From Candidatus Scalindua sp. (GTDB lineage Bacteria; Planctomycetota; Brocadiia; Brocadiales; Scalinduaceae): a stretch of 33,403 nucleotides of DNA. The notes under the pieces are model-generated. The model saw only the letters and a program-made list of their open reading frames with translations, did no database searches and was not told the origin of the DNA. The position numbers and the translations under genes are program-made. Positions 24,782 through 32,402 of the stretch are shown piece by piece (the stretch's first letter is position 1; the number at the start of each line of letters is the position of its first letter). The stretch is from positions 1 through 33,403 of the forward strand of contig JABHIW010000049.1 of NCBI GenBank assembly GCA_018670825.1. The letters are read 5' to 3'.

Positions 24782-24986
24782 CCTACTCTGCTCCGTATAA
24801 CTCAGAAAAAACAGATTTCATACTGTAGTTGGCTGTAAATCTTTTAATCATCAACTTCATTCCACGCCAATTGCCGGCTCAATTATGGCTGCTTGCCAAC
24901 CTTAAAGCCAGATAAAGCGGCTAGGTTATTATATAGAAACCACTTACACCCATATGCGCTTCTGTTTTAAAAGGCAAACTTCTTTA
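24782..24986. other. Intergenic region, no gene seen
   Basis: This is an AT-rich stretch between the FTR-like gene and the signalling cluster. No ORF, RNA or long repeat was recognised. With 25015-25256 it makes a gene-free region of about 475 nt that holds the promoter at 24987. Confidence 0.5.
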
Positions 24987-25014
24987 TTGACTGTTATATC
25001 TGATATAGTAAAAT
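24987..25014 (+). promoter_or_regulatory. Probable promoter of the signalling cluster
   Basis: TTGACT (24987-24992) and TAAAAT (25009-25014) are 16 nt apart. The start codon of the binding-protein gene is about 240 nt downstream, which would give a long 5' leader. Confidence 0.45.
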
Positions 25015-25256
25015 TAAGAACACATTTAACAGGCAAGTAAATCATATTAGGGCAATCCAATGTTATCACAAAAAATCACTGATTTAATTTTTGCTTACCC
25101 ACTCAAAAAAACAACTATTTCTATAATATCTCCCTATCAATATTCAAACTTAACGGCAAGTAGATTTGTATTATTTACAAATTGAGAAATGAACAATAAC
25201 TAAGAAAATCCAGATAGAAAGAAGCGAAATACATTAATCAGGAGAAAGGTTATAAA

Positions 25257-26243
25257 ATGGAAACAACAAAACGACTTATCTTTTTGTGTGCGATAACAGC
25301 CTTACTTACAACAAATCTATGTGCTAAAGAGATTAAAAAGGAGATTGTTATAGGATGCGAGAATAGTATTCTGCCGTCTGCCGTCTGGGTGGCAAAAAGC
25401 AAAGGCTACTTCAGAGAGGAAGGTCTTAATGTAAGAATAAAAGATTTTGATTCCGGAAGAGACGCTCTTGTTTCGATGTTGAAAAACAGTGGCACAGACA
25501 TTTGCACAGCATCTCAAACACCAATTGTGTTTCATAGCTTTAATAGGGATGACTTCTCTATTATCGGAACAATGGTTTATTCTTATAATGACATCAAAGT
25601 TCTTGTCCGTCAGGATAAATGGATCAAAAATCCTACGGATTTAAAAGGCAGAAAAATTGGAATAACCAAAGGTTCAGCCGGACAATTTTATTTAAATCTT
25701 TTTTTGAACTATAATGGTCTCAGCTGTTCTGATGTGGATGGAATTGATATAAATGCACCAGAGTTGCCTCATGCACTGGCAGATGGACGTGTAGATGCTA
25801 TTAGCACATGGGAACCTCACATTATGGCGGCCATGAAGATATTAGGGAAGAAAGCACTTATTCTGCCTGGTGGAAATATTTTTCGTGAGGATTTCTATTT
25901 TGTAGTAAATAAGAGTTTTATAAAGGATAATCCGGAAGCCCTAACGGTATTCTTGAAAGCGATTGAAAGGGGTGAGAAATTCCTTCAAAAAAATAGAGAG
26001 GATTCAATATCCATCGTATCGGAAAGACTGAAGATAGACAAAATAACCATAGCTTCAGTTTGGGATGATTTTGACTTTAAGCTGATACTGGATCAGTCGA
26101 TATTTATATCTTTAGAAGCTCAAGCAAGGTGGGCGATACATGACAGACTAACGGAGAAGAGAGAAGTCCCCAATTATCTTGACTTTATCTACATGGATGC
26201 ATTGGAAGATGTAAATCCCGAAGCAGTGACCATTATACGATAA
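25257..26243 (+). CDS. Periplasmic substrate-binding protein (NrtA/SsuA/ThiY type) without transporter genes
   Basis: The 328-residue product has a signal peptide (about 1-23, with no lipobox) and a type II periplasmic-binding fold: KEIVIGCENSILPSAVWVAKSKGYFREEGLNV, DICTASQTPIV, LKGRKIGITKGSAGQFYLNLFL, ALADGRVDAISTWEPHI and DFYFVVNKSFIKDNPEAL. These are the blocks of the NMT1/THI5-like, nitrate/sulfonate/pyrimidine group. No permease or ATPase is present. Instead a membrane histidine kinase follows 28 nt downstream, so I infer that it feeds ligand information to that kinase. The ligand is unknown. Confidence 0.85.
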   Translation: METTKRLIFLCAITALLTTNLCAKEIKKEIVIGCENSILPSAVWVAKSKGYFREEGLNVRIKDFDSGRDALVSMLKNSGTDICTASQTPIVFHSFNRDDFSIIGTMVYSYNDIKVLVRQDKWIKNPTDLKGRKIGITKGSAGQFYLNLFLNYNGLSCSDVDGIDINAPELPHALADGRVDAISTWEPHIMAAMKILGKKALILPGGNIFREDFYFVVNKSFIKDNPEALTVFLKAIERGEKFLQKNREDSISIVSERLKIDKITIASVWDDFDFKLILDQSIFISLEAQARWAIHDRLTEKREVPNYLDFIYMDALEDVNPEAVTIIR

Positions 26244-26271
26244 TAAATGTAATGTTTAGAGGACACAATAT

Positions 26272-28413
26272 TTGAAAATTAAGACTAATCTATACCTGCT
26301 GTCTACAATCTTTGTTACCATGTGTGTCGCAATAGGTTTCGTAGTGTTCTATTCACTTGGACAGATAAACAAAGAAGTTAAAATAAGTAATAGTGGCAGT
26401 CGGTTGGTTAAAGATATCTTTGAATTAAACATAGTTACCAATGAGTATGCTATGCACCATGAGGAGAGGATGCAAAAGCAATGGCGTATAAAATACAATT
26501 CATTATACAGGGAATTAGAGCGAATCAGGGAAATGCCGTTATCCACAGGATATAATTTTATTCTCAAATCCATAATTACTGATTATAAAGCACTTGGAGA
26601 TCTTTTTACACAATTACAAAACAATATCGGCCGAAGAAGAAGATTGATTGAAGGAGATAGGCCACAAGTCGAACTTGCCAGGGATGTCAGAATAGAAAAA
26701 CTACTGACAGATGAAATAATGATAAGGTCCCAGGCAATTTCTACACAGGCTTTTAAACTGTCTGACATGATGCAAAAAAGAATATATCAGGTTGAATACA
26801 AAACGAAACTGATAATTCTGTTTTCTATAATTGGTTTTGCGGTTTTATCATTCTTCGCTTCTTTCTTTAACATCAGGACGCTTGTAAGGCAAATACAAAA
26901 ACTGATAAAAGGTGCGGAGTCAATTGGAAAAGGAAACTTAGAACATAAGATTAACCTTAGGACTGAAAATGAGATGCATAAACTTGCCAATGCATTTAAC
27001 AAGATGTCTAACGATTTAAAAGTATCTCAAAAAAAATTATTAGCAGCCAAAGAATATGCTGAAAACATAGTTGGAACAATTCGAGAACCACTTATCGTAC
27101 TGGATTCTGACTTACATGTAGTATCTGCAAACAACTCCTTTTACAAAACCTTTAAAGTTTTACCGAAGGAGACAGAAGGTAGATCAATCTACGAACTTGG
27201 GAATCGACAGCTGGATATTCCGGAACTGAGGAAACCTCTGGAGGATATCCTTCCGGAAAAAGGAAAATTAGTTGATTATGAGGTTAGAAATATTATTGAG
27301 TCCGTTGAAAAAAAAACAATGCTGCTCAATGCCCGGCAGATAGCTCGCGAAGAAGAAGAAGAAGAAGAAGGGAAATTGATTTTGCTTGCTATAGAAGATA
27401 TTACCAAACGCAGGCAGGCAGAGGAAGAGATAAAGGACCTGGCAAAATTTCCAAGTGAAAACCCCAATCCAGTGCTACGCGTTGAAAAGAACGGCACAAT
27501 TCTGTTTGCCAACAATGCCGGTTCGATATTTTTAGACTACTGGGGTACTCAAGCAGGTCAGTCCATACCGGAAGAGTGGCACAAACACGTCAAGTATGTT
27601 CTTCGTTCCGGTACAAGTAATAATTTTGAAATAGAGTGTAATAATCGTATATTTTCCCTTTCCATTACACGTGTAGGTGAAGAAGGCTATGTCAACTTTT
27701 ATGGTCTTGACATTACCGAGCGTAAAAAAGCTGAAGAACAAATCAAGGCATCTCTCAAAGAGAAGGAAGTGTTACTGATGGAGATCCATCACAGGGTTAA
27801 GAACAATATGCAGGTCATAGCAAGTCTGCTGAAACTACAATCAGAAGACATTAAGGATAAACATTTACTCGAATTATTCAATGAAAGTCGGTACCGTATT
27901 AAATCAATGGCACTTATTCATGAAGATTTATATACCAGCAAAGACTTGGCAAGCATTGATTTTGAGGAATATACTCGTAAACTAACAGGCCATTTGATGA
28001 CGTCATTTGGAGTTAGCACCGACAGGATAAGAATAAACATAAATATTAATAATATTTCTCTTGGTATTGATACCGCAATTCCATGTGGTCTGATTATTAA
28101 TGAGCTCTTTACAAACTCACTGAAATATGCATTTCCTGCCAACCGGTTCGACGTAGACCTGAAAGATAAAAAGGGAGAAATCTGCATTGACTTTCATTCA
28201 AATAGCAGTGAATATTCGTTGATTTTCAAAGATAATGGTGTAGGATTACCGGAGGAGATGGATTTCCTTAAGGTTGGAACATTAGGCTTGGATTTGGTAA
28301 GAACATTAGTAAAGCAGCTTAAAGGCGCTATCGAGCTTAACAGAAGCGGTGGCACGGAGTTTAAGATAATATTTAGAGTGCAACCCCTTATCGTTCGGAC
28401 GGCTAACAAATAG
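26272..28413 (+). CDS. Membrane sensor kinase, HAMP-PAS-PAS-HisKA_2-HATPase
   Basis: The 713-residue product starts at TTG 26272, with GAGGA about 9 nt upstream. Domains in order: TM1 (~8-30), a ~145-residue periplasmic sensor, TM2 (~178-202), HAMP (~203-255), PAS1 (~262-380), PAS2 (~390-485), HisKA_2 and HATPase_c. The phosphorylated His lies in MEIHHRVKNNMQVIASLL (506/507). The ATP-binding N box is IINELFTNSLKYAF (Asn610) and the G1 box is DNGVGLP. HisKA_2 kinases often partner unusual response regulators. It is flanked by the binding protein and the hybrid kinase. A run of seven Glu (~360-366) is encoded by a perfect GAA repeat. Confidence 0.92.
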   Translation: MKIKTNLYLLSTIFVTMCVAIGFVVFYSLGQINKEVKISNSGSRLVKDIFELNIVTNEYAMHHEERMQKQWRIKYNSLYRELERIREMPLSTGYNFILKSIITDYKALGDLFTQLQNNIGRRRRLIEGDRPQVELARDVRIEKLLTDEIMIRSQAISTQAFKLSDMMQKRIYQVEYKTKLIILFSIIGFAVLSFFASFFNIRTLVRQIQKLIKGAESIGKGNLEHKINLRTENEMHKLANAFNKMSNDLKVSQKKLLAAKEYAENIVGTIREPLIVLDSDLHVVSANNSFYKTFKVLPKETEGRSIYELGNRQLDIPELRKPLEDILPEKGKLVDYEVRNIIESVEKKTMLLNARQIAREEEEEEEGKLILLAIEDITKRRQAEEEIKDLAKFPSENPNPVLRVEKNGTILFANNAGSIFLDYWGTQAGQSIPEEWHKHVKYVLRSGTSNNFEIECNNRIFSLSITRVGEEGYVNFYGLDITERKKAEEQIKASLKEKEVLLMEIHHRVKNNMQVIASLLKLQSEDIKDKHLLELFNESRYRIKSMALIHEDLYTSKDLASIDFEEYTRKLTGHLMTSFGVSTDRIRINININNISLGIDTAIPCGLIINELFTNSLKYAFPANRFDVDLKDKKGEICIDFHSNSSEYSLIFKDNGVGLPEEMDFLKVGTLGLDLVRTLVKQLKGAIELNRSGGTEFKIIFRVQPLIVRTANK
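27349..27369 (+). repeat. (GAA)7 microsatellite within the sensor kinase gene
   Basis: Seven tandem GAA units encode Glu-7 at the end of PAS1. In-frame slippage here would change the linker length without breaking the gene. Confidence 0.7.
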
Positions 28414-28491
28414 AAACGAGAGAAATTCTAGGAGCAAAGTTGAATTATCGTATTTAGGAATTAAGGATGACAATCAAAGGACAGATGGCTC

Positions 28492-29991
28492 ATGTCAAAA
28501 ACAAAAATATTGATAGTTGAGGATGAATTGATTACCGCAAAGGCTATAAGACGTTCCTTAAATAGACTCGGATATGATGTTTTAGATAATGTTGCTTCCG
28601 GAGAAGAAGCAATCCAAATAATATCAAAAGTTCGTCCGGATTTAATATTGATGGATATCATTTTGGATGGGAAGATGGACGGAATTGAGACTGCTAGTGA
28701 AATAAAAAATCGTTTTAATATTCCCCTTGTATATCTGACCGCCCATGCAGATAACGCAACACTGGAAAGGGCAAAGATAACAGAACCATATAGTTATATT
28801 CTCAAGCCATTTGAAGAGAGGGAATTACACATCGCTATAGAGATAGCATTTTACAAACACAAGATGGAGGAGTCTCTCTTACAATCGGAGAAATTAAAGT
28901 CTCTGGGAGTTATAACAGCCGGAGTTGCACATGAGTTTAATAATATTCTTGCAGTAATCATGGGTAATGCGGAGTTACTTAACAGAGTTAAAGATGATAA
29001 GAAATTAGAGACGGGGCTGAATGCTATTATTAAGGCAAGTGATGATGGGGCTCAAATAGTTAAAAGAATGATTACGTATGCCAAGGCAGGAGGAAGTACA
29101 TCCAATTACCTTTTAACTGATATAAATTATTTAATAAGAGAGGTGATTGATTTCACAATGCCCAGATGGAAGAATATTGCACAATCTGAAGGCCTTTACA
29201 ACTATTTAGATACAGAAGGTATGAAGGAAATACCGGAAGTGTTTTGTAATCCCACAGAGTTAAGAGAGGTGTTTGTAAACCTAATTAATAATTCTTTGGA
29301 TGCAATGCCTGATGGAGGCAGAATATCATTTAGTACGGAGAGTGACGAAAATACGGTTTTTGTAAGTATCTCTGATACCGGTAAGGGCATGCCTGAAGAC
29401 GTTAAGAAGAAGATATTTGATCCCTTTTTTACTACGCGGAGTCCGCTGGGGACTGGATTGGGTATGAGTTGTGTCTATAGCATAATAAAGAGCCATGGAG
29501 GCAAGATAGAGGTGGAGAGTGAGGTAGGAAAAGGCACCACAATTAACCTGAATATTCCACACCGAAAAGATGCAGTGCAAAGAATTACACCATCCGAACC
29601 TGACGGAAAAATAACTACGAGAAAACTCCGCATTTTAGTAATAGATGACAATGAGGAGCTATGCGTGGTTATAGACAAATTCCTTACCAGAGGTGGTCAT
29701 ACCGTTGAAACTTTTAATAACGGTGCAGAGGCTATAGAACTTGCCAGGGAAAAAGATGTTGACCTTGTGTTATGTGACCTGGCCATGTCTGGTGTCACCG
29801 GATATGATGTAGTAAAGGAGTTGAATAAATTCGCCAGGAAGCCAAAGATAGGCGTAATAACAGGCTGGAGCGAGAAACTCAAACTGTTTGATGAAGAAGG
29901 CATGAAGGTAGACTTTATTCTCAGAAAACCTTTGAAAAACTCAGAGTTGACTAAACAAATAAATTCAGTGTTTTCAGACAAAATAAAATAG
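28492..29991 (+). CDS. Hybrid signalling protein REC-HisKA-HATPase-REC
   Basis: The 499-residue cytoplasmic product has an N-terminal receiver (1-~120; phospho-acceptor Asp55 in LILMDIIL, Lys105 in LKPF). A histidine kinase core follows (GVAHEFNNILAVIMGNAELL, His147; N box EVFVNLINNSLDAMP; G1 SDTGKGMP; G2 GTGLGMS). A C-terminal receiver covers ~378-495 (Asp429 in LVLCDLAMSGVTG). It has no membrane segment and no DNA-binding domain. It lies 78 nt after the sensor kinase, so it is likely the direct phosphorelay partner. The final output must be another protein, not seen here. Confidence 0.92.
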   Translation: MSKTKILIVEDELITAKAIRRSLNRLGYDVLDNVASGEEAIQIISKVRPDLILMDIILDGKMDGIETASEIKNRFNIPLVYLTAHADNATLERAKITEPYSYILKPFEERELHIAIEIAFYKHKMEESLLQSEKLKSLGVITAGVAHEFNNILAVIMGNAELLNRVKDDKKLETGLNAIIKASDDGAQIVKRMITYAKAGGSTSNYLLTDINYLIREVIDFTMPRWKNIAQSEGLYNYLDTEGMKEIPEVFCNPTELREVFVNLINNSLDAMPDGGRISFSTESDENTVFVSISDTGKGMPEDVKKKIFDPFFTTRSPLGTGLGMSCVYSIIKSHGGKIEVESEVGKGTTINLNIPHRKDAVQRITPSEPDGKITTRKLRILVIDDNEELCVVIDKFLTRGGHTVETFNNGAEAIELAREKDVDLVLCDLAMSGVTGYDVVKELNKFARKPKIGVITGWSEKLKLFDEEGMKVDFILRKPLKNSELTKQINSVFSDKIK

Positions 29992-30048
29992 AGATACCGA
30001 CTCCTCCAAGTTATAATATTAGGTGTCAATGCTATAACTATTGATTGG

Positions 30049-30990
30049 TTAATACCCGGATTTCTTCTCTCCCTTGACAATCAGCGTTGTAAGGACTTGA
30101 GTAATTTTTTCATTTTTGCTTCCAATGTATTGAACCCTACCTTGTCGATCCAACACAAATGTTATAGGTATATTACGTACATCATACAATTTAGACATCA
30201 TACCTTTATAACGCATTCCTTCAAATATTTGAGGCCATTCTATATTCTTTTGCAGTATAACACCTTGCAAATCATCAATCTCATCGTCACGGCTGATTCC
30301 AATAAATTGAACCTCAGGGCCCTTGAATTTTCTGTACAACCCTTGTATCTCCGGAAGTTTTTCTAGACATTGATCATTCCACGATGCCCAGAAATGCATG
30401 ACAATAATTTTACCTTCAAATTGTGACAGGCTTATTGGACTTCCGTTAGAATCTTCAGTATGAAAATCAGGCGCATGCATTCCCAGCCTCATTGTACCTC
30501 CTAATTCTTTCCCAAAGGCGTTTGCCGCGCCTGGCTCAATGATCCTTAATTCTGTTATAACATCTTTTGCCTCCTCGATATTACCCGTTCCTATTAGAGC
30601 CTGTGCCTTAAAATATAATAGCCTTGCCTTGAAGTTTTGATCGATTTCATTCTGTAAGCTCAACACATCATCAAAATAAGCAATGGCTTCATCAAAGTTC
30701 TTCAGTATATTATGGGTAGCACCGATATAAAAAGTTGCTTCCAACGCCTCCTCTGTACCGGCAAACATATCTATTATTACCTGAAGTTCGTTCAGGGAAT
30801 CTTCATAGAATTCTTTGGCATCCTCCGGCTTCATCTTTGAGTAGACACTAAGGTTCTTTCTGATTGTGGTCAATTCCATTGCCGCATCTGCATCCTGCCT
30901 CAATGCCCCCATTGCATTATTGTTAAACGCCAGACAAAGTGAAAAGAACATAATTACTACGATTGAAATTAAAAATTTCTCTTTTTTCAT
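30049..30990 (-). CDS. Exported TPR-thioredoxin-fold protein with NxxC in place of CxxC
   Basis: The 313-residue product has a signal peptide (~1-29), a helical TPR-like region (~55-150; FYIGATHNILKNFDEAIAYFDDVL) and a TlpA/AhpC-like thioredoxin domain (~168-305). The redox site reads FWASWNDQC (W204-C208), where TlpA proteins have WCxxC. The first Cys is Asn and only the second is kept. The cis-Pro loop is present (NIPITFVL). Dithiol reductase activity is therefore unlikely; a peroxidase, binding or regulatory role is possible. The start at ATG 30990 is chosen over 31029 because AAGGAA lies 8 nt upstream and the signal peptide follows. It is convergent with the hybrid kinase. Confidence 0.85.
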   Translation of the reverse strand: MKKEKFLISIVVIMFFSLCLAFNNNAMGALRQDADAAMELTTIRKNLSVYSKMKPEDAKEFYEDSLNELQVIIDMFAGTEEALEATFYIGATHNILKNFDEAIAYFDDVLSLQNEIDQNFKARLLYFKAQALIGTGNIEEAKDVITELRIIEPGAANAFGKELGGTMRLGMHAPDFHTEDSNGSPISLSQFEGKIIVMHFWASWNDQCLEKLPEIQGLYRKFKGPEVQFIGISRDDEIDDLQGVILQKNIEWPQIFEGMRYKGMMSKLYDVRNIPITFVLDRQGRVQYIGSKNEKITQVLTTLIVKGEKKSGY

Positions 30991-31171
30991 GGATATATTT
31001 CCTTTATGTAATGTATTTATAACAGTCATTTTGAAGTAATATATTTAAACATACTATTTCACAGAAGCAAAGTATATTTTAGCTTTACGATATTCAGACA
31101 CGAACTTCACGAATTGATGCCCAACCTCTCTTTCGAGATGACTCCAGGATTATTCTTTGACAAACCCTTAT

Positions 31172-31948
31172 CTAATTACAAAATAACTCTTTCATCTTTT
31201 GGGAAATGTCTCTACTACGCATTAACGTTTCACCTATCAGAATCGCGTCAATACCGGCTTCCTCAAGCATGAGAACATCAGCCCTTGTTTTGATTCCGCT
31301 TTCACTTACGATAATCTTGCCATCAGGGATCCGATTGCAGAGTTGGAGCGTTGTTTCAAGGTTGGTCTCGAATGTATCCAGGTTTCTGTTATTGATGCCG
31401 ATAATTGTGGATTCTGTTTCCAATACCTTTTCCAGTTCGTCATTATCATGCACCTCAACCAGACATTCCATGCCCAGTTCATGGGAAAGTGTGAAAAATT
31501 CATCAATCTTTTCCTTTGTGAGAATCCTCGCGATCAGCAAAACCAGATCAGCACCGGCAGCTCTTGCCTCGTATATCTGGTGCGGATCAATAATAAAATC
31601 TTTTCTGAGGACGGGCAGCCTGACTGTTTCTTTAATCTCAGAAAGATACTTCAACTCTCCCTTAAAAAACTCTTTATCGGTCAGTACGGATATTGCAGAT
31701 GCGCCACCGGCCTCATATTCCTTTGCTATGTTAATATAATTGAAGTCTTCCCTGATTATGCCGGCTGAAGGAGATGCCTTTTTAACCTCAGCAATAAATT
31801 TGATTCTATTATCTTTTTTTAATACCAGCCCGGACTTTACCGCTTCAGGAACATCTCCGCATCTCTCTTTCAAAGATTCTATTGAGACAAGCCTTTTATT
31901 CTCAGCAACCTCTTTTAGTTTGTACGCACAGATTTCATCTAATATCAT
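31172..31948 (-). CDS. trpC: Indole-3-glycerol-phosphate synthase
   Basis: TrpC closes the indole ring of indole-3-glycerol phosphate in tryptophan synthesis. The 258-residue TIM barrel shows FIAEVKKASPSAGIIREDF, GASAISVLTDKEFFKG, LPVLRKDFIIDPHQIYEARAAGADLVLLI, IIGINNRNLDTF and IVSESGIKTRADV, which are all the family motifs, including the catalytic Lys and Glu residues. Length is normal. It stands alone; no other trp gene is in the window. The TlpA-like gene follows downstream on the same strand after about 180 nt. Confidence 0.96.
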   Translation of the reverse strand: MILDEICAYKLKEVAENKRLVSIESLKERCGDVPEAVKSGLVLKKDNRIKFIAEVKKASPSAGIIREDFNYINIAKEYEAGGASAISVLTDKEFFKGELKYLSEIKETVRLPVLRKDFIIDPHQIYEARAAGADLVLLIARILTKEKIDEFFTLSHELGMECLVEVHDNDELEKVLETESTIIGINNRNLDTFETNLETTLQLCNRIPDGKIIVSESGIKTRADVLMLEEAGIDAILIGETLMRSRDISQKMKELFCN

Positions 31949-32166
31949 AATTATTGTACTACAAAATGTATAGTTCCCTTCTGACTCTAATCAATACGGT
32001 TGTGAGTTTCAAAAATAATACTTCTAATAAACATTTAAATCTAAAGGGTTTGCAATGTCCGCTTACATCTAAACACCCAAATACCTTTACCATTAAACAA
32101 GTAGACTAAATGTTTTTTCATTTTCCGTCAAGTATTTAAAAACTATTGATTAAAGAATCCTTTTGT
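31949..32166. other. Intergenic region between divergent trpC and the aminotransferase, left part
   Basis: AT-rich; presumably holds the trpC promoter. No gene or long repeat is seen in this part. The palindrome and MITE that follow are listed separately. Confidence 0.5.
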
Positions 32167-32184
32167 ATTAGAATCGATTCTAAT
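32167..32184. promoter_or_regulatory. 18-bp perfect palindrome, candidate operator
   Basis: ATTAGAATCGATTCTAAT is a perfect palindrome about 220 nt from both the trpC and aminotransferase starts. It looks like a dimeric regulator site, but I cannot name the regulator. Confidence 0.35.
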
Positions 32185-32201
32185 TTTATTTTAAATTGGC
32201 A

Positions 32202-32358
32202 CAGTAGTATCCGGTTAGGTTTTTGTCGTAACACGTAGGGCAATCCTTTAGGTTTGCTTTCGTACATTAAGGGCAAGGCTAAAGCCTCGCCCTACGTCTC
32301 TGCCTCCGGTTCGGTTACAAGAAAGCCGTTCTCGCAAAAGCCTAACCGGGTACTACTG
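32202..32358. mobile_element. 157-bp MITE-like element with 24-bp terminal inverted repeats
   Basis: The ends 32202-32225 (starting CAGTAGTATCCGG) and 32335-32358 (ending CCGGGTACTACTG) are inverted repeats with two mismatches. AAATTGGC occurs directly outside both ends (32193-32200 and 32359-32366), one base short of the left end, an apparent 8-bp target duplication. The interior has nested hairpins: ACGTAGGGC/GCCCTACGT, with GGGCAAGGCT/AGCCTCGCCC inside. There is no ORF. It fits a non-autonomous element moved by a transposase elsewhere; 8-bp duplications are known for ISAs1 and IS1595 families, but the assignment is inference. Confidence 0.75.
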
Positions 32359-32402
32359 AAATTGGCTGAAACTTTAAATTTTATAAATAGTAAGGGTTAA
32401 AA

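Noticed and set aside
30010-30043. AGTTATA/TATAACT stem between the hybrid kinase and the TlpA-like gene as a terminator
   Set aside because: The stem is 7 AT-only pairs with a 17-nt loop and no T tract, so too weak to call.
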